From the NCBI GenBank assembly GCA_009785655.1, contig WQVW01000090.1:1-6787 (forward strand): DNA of 6,787 bases, written 5' to 3'. The translations under genes were made by a program, and so were the position numbers. Shown piece by piece: positions 5,661 to 6,787 of the stretch (position 1 is the first letter of the stretch; each line of letters begins with the position of its first letter). This stretch comes from Oscillospiraceae bacterium (lineage in GTDB: Bacteria; Bacillota; Clostridia; Oscillospirales; Oscillospiraceae). A model generated the notes under the pieces. The model saw nothing but the letters and a program-made list of their open reading frames with translations, had not been told where the DNA came from and made no database searches.

Positions 5661-6787
5661 ACACGGACTAACGCCAGAGCAGGATTCCGCGGTTCAATAC
5701 GAAGGCGGGCAGCTGCTTGTATCGGCGGCGGCTGGTTCTGGTAAAACAAAAGTGCTGGTTGAGCACCTGCTGCGCCATGTCGCAGGCGGTGAGAGCAATA
5801 TCGACGAATTCCTCGTGATCACATACACCCGTACGGCTGCGGCGGAGCTGCGCGAGAAGATATTGGACGAGTTATCGGAGAGAACGGCACAGGATCCGGG
5901 GAACAGGCACTTGCGCAAGCAGATGTTGCGCTGTTATAGTGCGCCTATCGGTACGATACACTCATTTTGCGCCGATATTTTGCGGCAAAATGCCCATCTT
6001 ACCGCGTTAACGCCGGATTTCCGCGTCGCTGAAGAGAGTGAGACGGCGATGATAAAGACTGAGGTGCTGGACGATGTATTAGACAGAACTTACGCATCCG
6101 GCGGCGAGAAATTTAAGATGCTGGTCGATACGTTGTCACCGGGGCGAGACGATTCGCGCCTGATCCGGATGATACAGGATACGCACGCAAAACTGCAAAG
6201 CAGTCCATCCCCGCGACAGTGGATTGACGCGCAGATTCAGCTATTATCAATGCCGGGAGTTTCAGATGTGTCTGAAACAATATGGGGCAGGCATTTGTTA
6301 GATAGGGCGAGAGCCACGGCTGAATTTTGGCTTATGGAGATGACCGATGTAAGAGCGGAAATAAGATCGCTGCCGGAGTTTGACAACGCATATGGCGCGA
6401 GTTTTGAAGTGACGATCGCCGGGATAGAGACGTTTTTGGACGCGATTGACACCGGCTGGGATGCAGCGCGGCTGGCTGCCAGCGTTGAGTTTCCACGGGT
6501 GCGGCCGATATCGGGATATGAAGAATTCAAAGACATCAGGAACAAATGTAAGGACGAATTAAAAAAATGTTCAACCATCCTTGGAAACAGTTCGCACGAA
6601 CTTATTGAAGATATGCGTGCGATTGCCCCTGCGATGACAGTGTTTTTGCGGCTCGTAGAAAATTTTGACAACGCATATTCGGAAGAAAAGCGCCGACGGG
6701 GATTGGTTGATTTTTCTGATTTGGAGCATCTCACCCTCAATCTTCTGCGGGATGAAGAGACAGGGGAGCCGACGAAATTGGCGCGGG
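5653..6787 (+). CDS. addA: ATP-dependent helicase/nuclease subunit AddA, N-terminal third, cut by window edge
   Basis: This is the motor subunit of AddAB, a UvrD/RecB-type superfamily 1A 3'-5' helicase with a C-terminal nuclease. About 378 codons are present of the roughly 1200 usual for the family, so the later helicase motifs and the nuclease lie beyond the right edge. Visible in order are the Q motif LTPEQDSAV (6-14), Walker A AAGSGKT (26-32), motif Ia ITYTRTAAAELREKI, motif Ic IGTIHSFC (99-106), the family segment DFRVAEESE, and YSEEK...LVDFSDLEHL (342-360), the conserved region at the end of the 1B insertion. In-frame ATGs at 5644, 5647 and 5653 are all possible. The last gives the best ribosome binding site spacing and the usual short lead before the Q motif. 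The gene overlaps addB by 8 bp (ATGAATAA). The frame is open to the edge with no disruption. Confidence 0.96.
   Translation, partial: MNKHGLTPEQDSAVQYEGGQLLVSAAAGSGKTKVLVEHLLRHVAGGESNIDEFLVITYTRTAAAELREKILDELSERTAQDPGNRHLRKQMLRCYSAPIGTIHSFCADILRQNAHLTALTPDFRVAEESETAMIKTEVLDDVLDRTYASGGEKFKMLVDTLSPGRDDSRLIRMIQDTHAKLQSSPSPRQWIDAQIQLLSMPGVSDVSETIWGRHLLDRARATAEFWLMEMTDVRAEIRSLPEFDNAYGASFEVTIAGIETFLDAIDTGWDAARLAASVEFPRVRPISGYEEFKDIRNKCKDELKKCSTILGNSSHELIEDMRAIAPAMTVFLRLVENFDNAYSEEKRRRGLVDFSDLEHLTLNLLRDEETGEPTKLAR

Noticed and set aside
1..6787. Mobile element, CRISPR array, tRNA/rRNA, phage defence island or novel multi-gene system
   Set aside because: I found no transposase, terminal repeats, regularly spaced repeats or RNA-gene folds. 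AddAB is a housekeeping recombination enzyme, and the other genes belong to common families.

Overview
The window suggests a low-to-mid-GC Firmicute of class Clostridia, probably Oscillospirales-like. This rests on a Gram-positive AddB/AddA pair instead of RecBCD, the AddA wording ITYTRTAAAELREKI and DFSDLE, strong AGGAG/GGGAGG ribosome binding sites, and sigma-A-type promoters. Base composition is near half GC throughout, with no abrupt shift that would mark transferred DNA. The taxonomic guess is an inference from family memory, not from a search.

Layout: two gene groups diverge from a 157-bp intergenic region (1683-1839). Leftward, on the minus strand, lies a complete MATE-family multidrug/cation antiporter (1682 to 294). 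After a 36-bp gap comes the first 85 codons of a membrane-anchored exported protein that runs off the left edge and is probably a VanY-like D-Ala-D-Ala carboxypeptidase. Rightward, on the plus strand, lies a flavodoxin-fold iron-sulfur flavoprotein/NAD(P)H oxidoreductase (1840-2457). After 26 bp comes complete addB (2484-5660), which overlaps by 8 bp the start of addA (5653 to the right edge, about the first third of the gene).

The intergenic region holds a recognisable promoter for each direction. Minus strand: TTGCGG-17-TATAAT. Plus strand: TTGTCA-17-TATATT with an extended TG. Each -35 box lies against or within a short inverted repeat, so local control by one or two regulators is possible but unproven.

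How the genes work together: AddA and AddB form the heterodimeric helicase-nuclease that resects double-strand breaks for RecA loading. AddB here keeps its P-loop, the four iron-sulfur cysteines and the RecB-family nuclease motifs. The flavoprotein ahead of it has the compact CX2CX2CX5C iron-sulfur motif, so two consecutive genes appear to encode [4Fe-4S] proteins, though a functional link is speculative. The MATE pump and the wall peptidase would both act at the cell envelope. I see no mobile element, CRISPR array, RNA gene or clearly undescribed system. Most of the window is ordinary chromosomal core and near-core genes.
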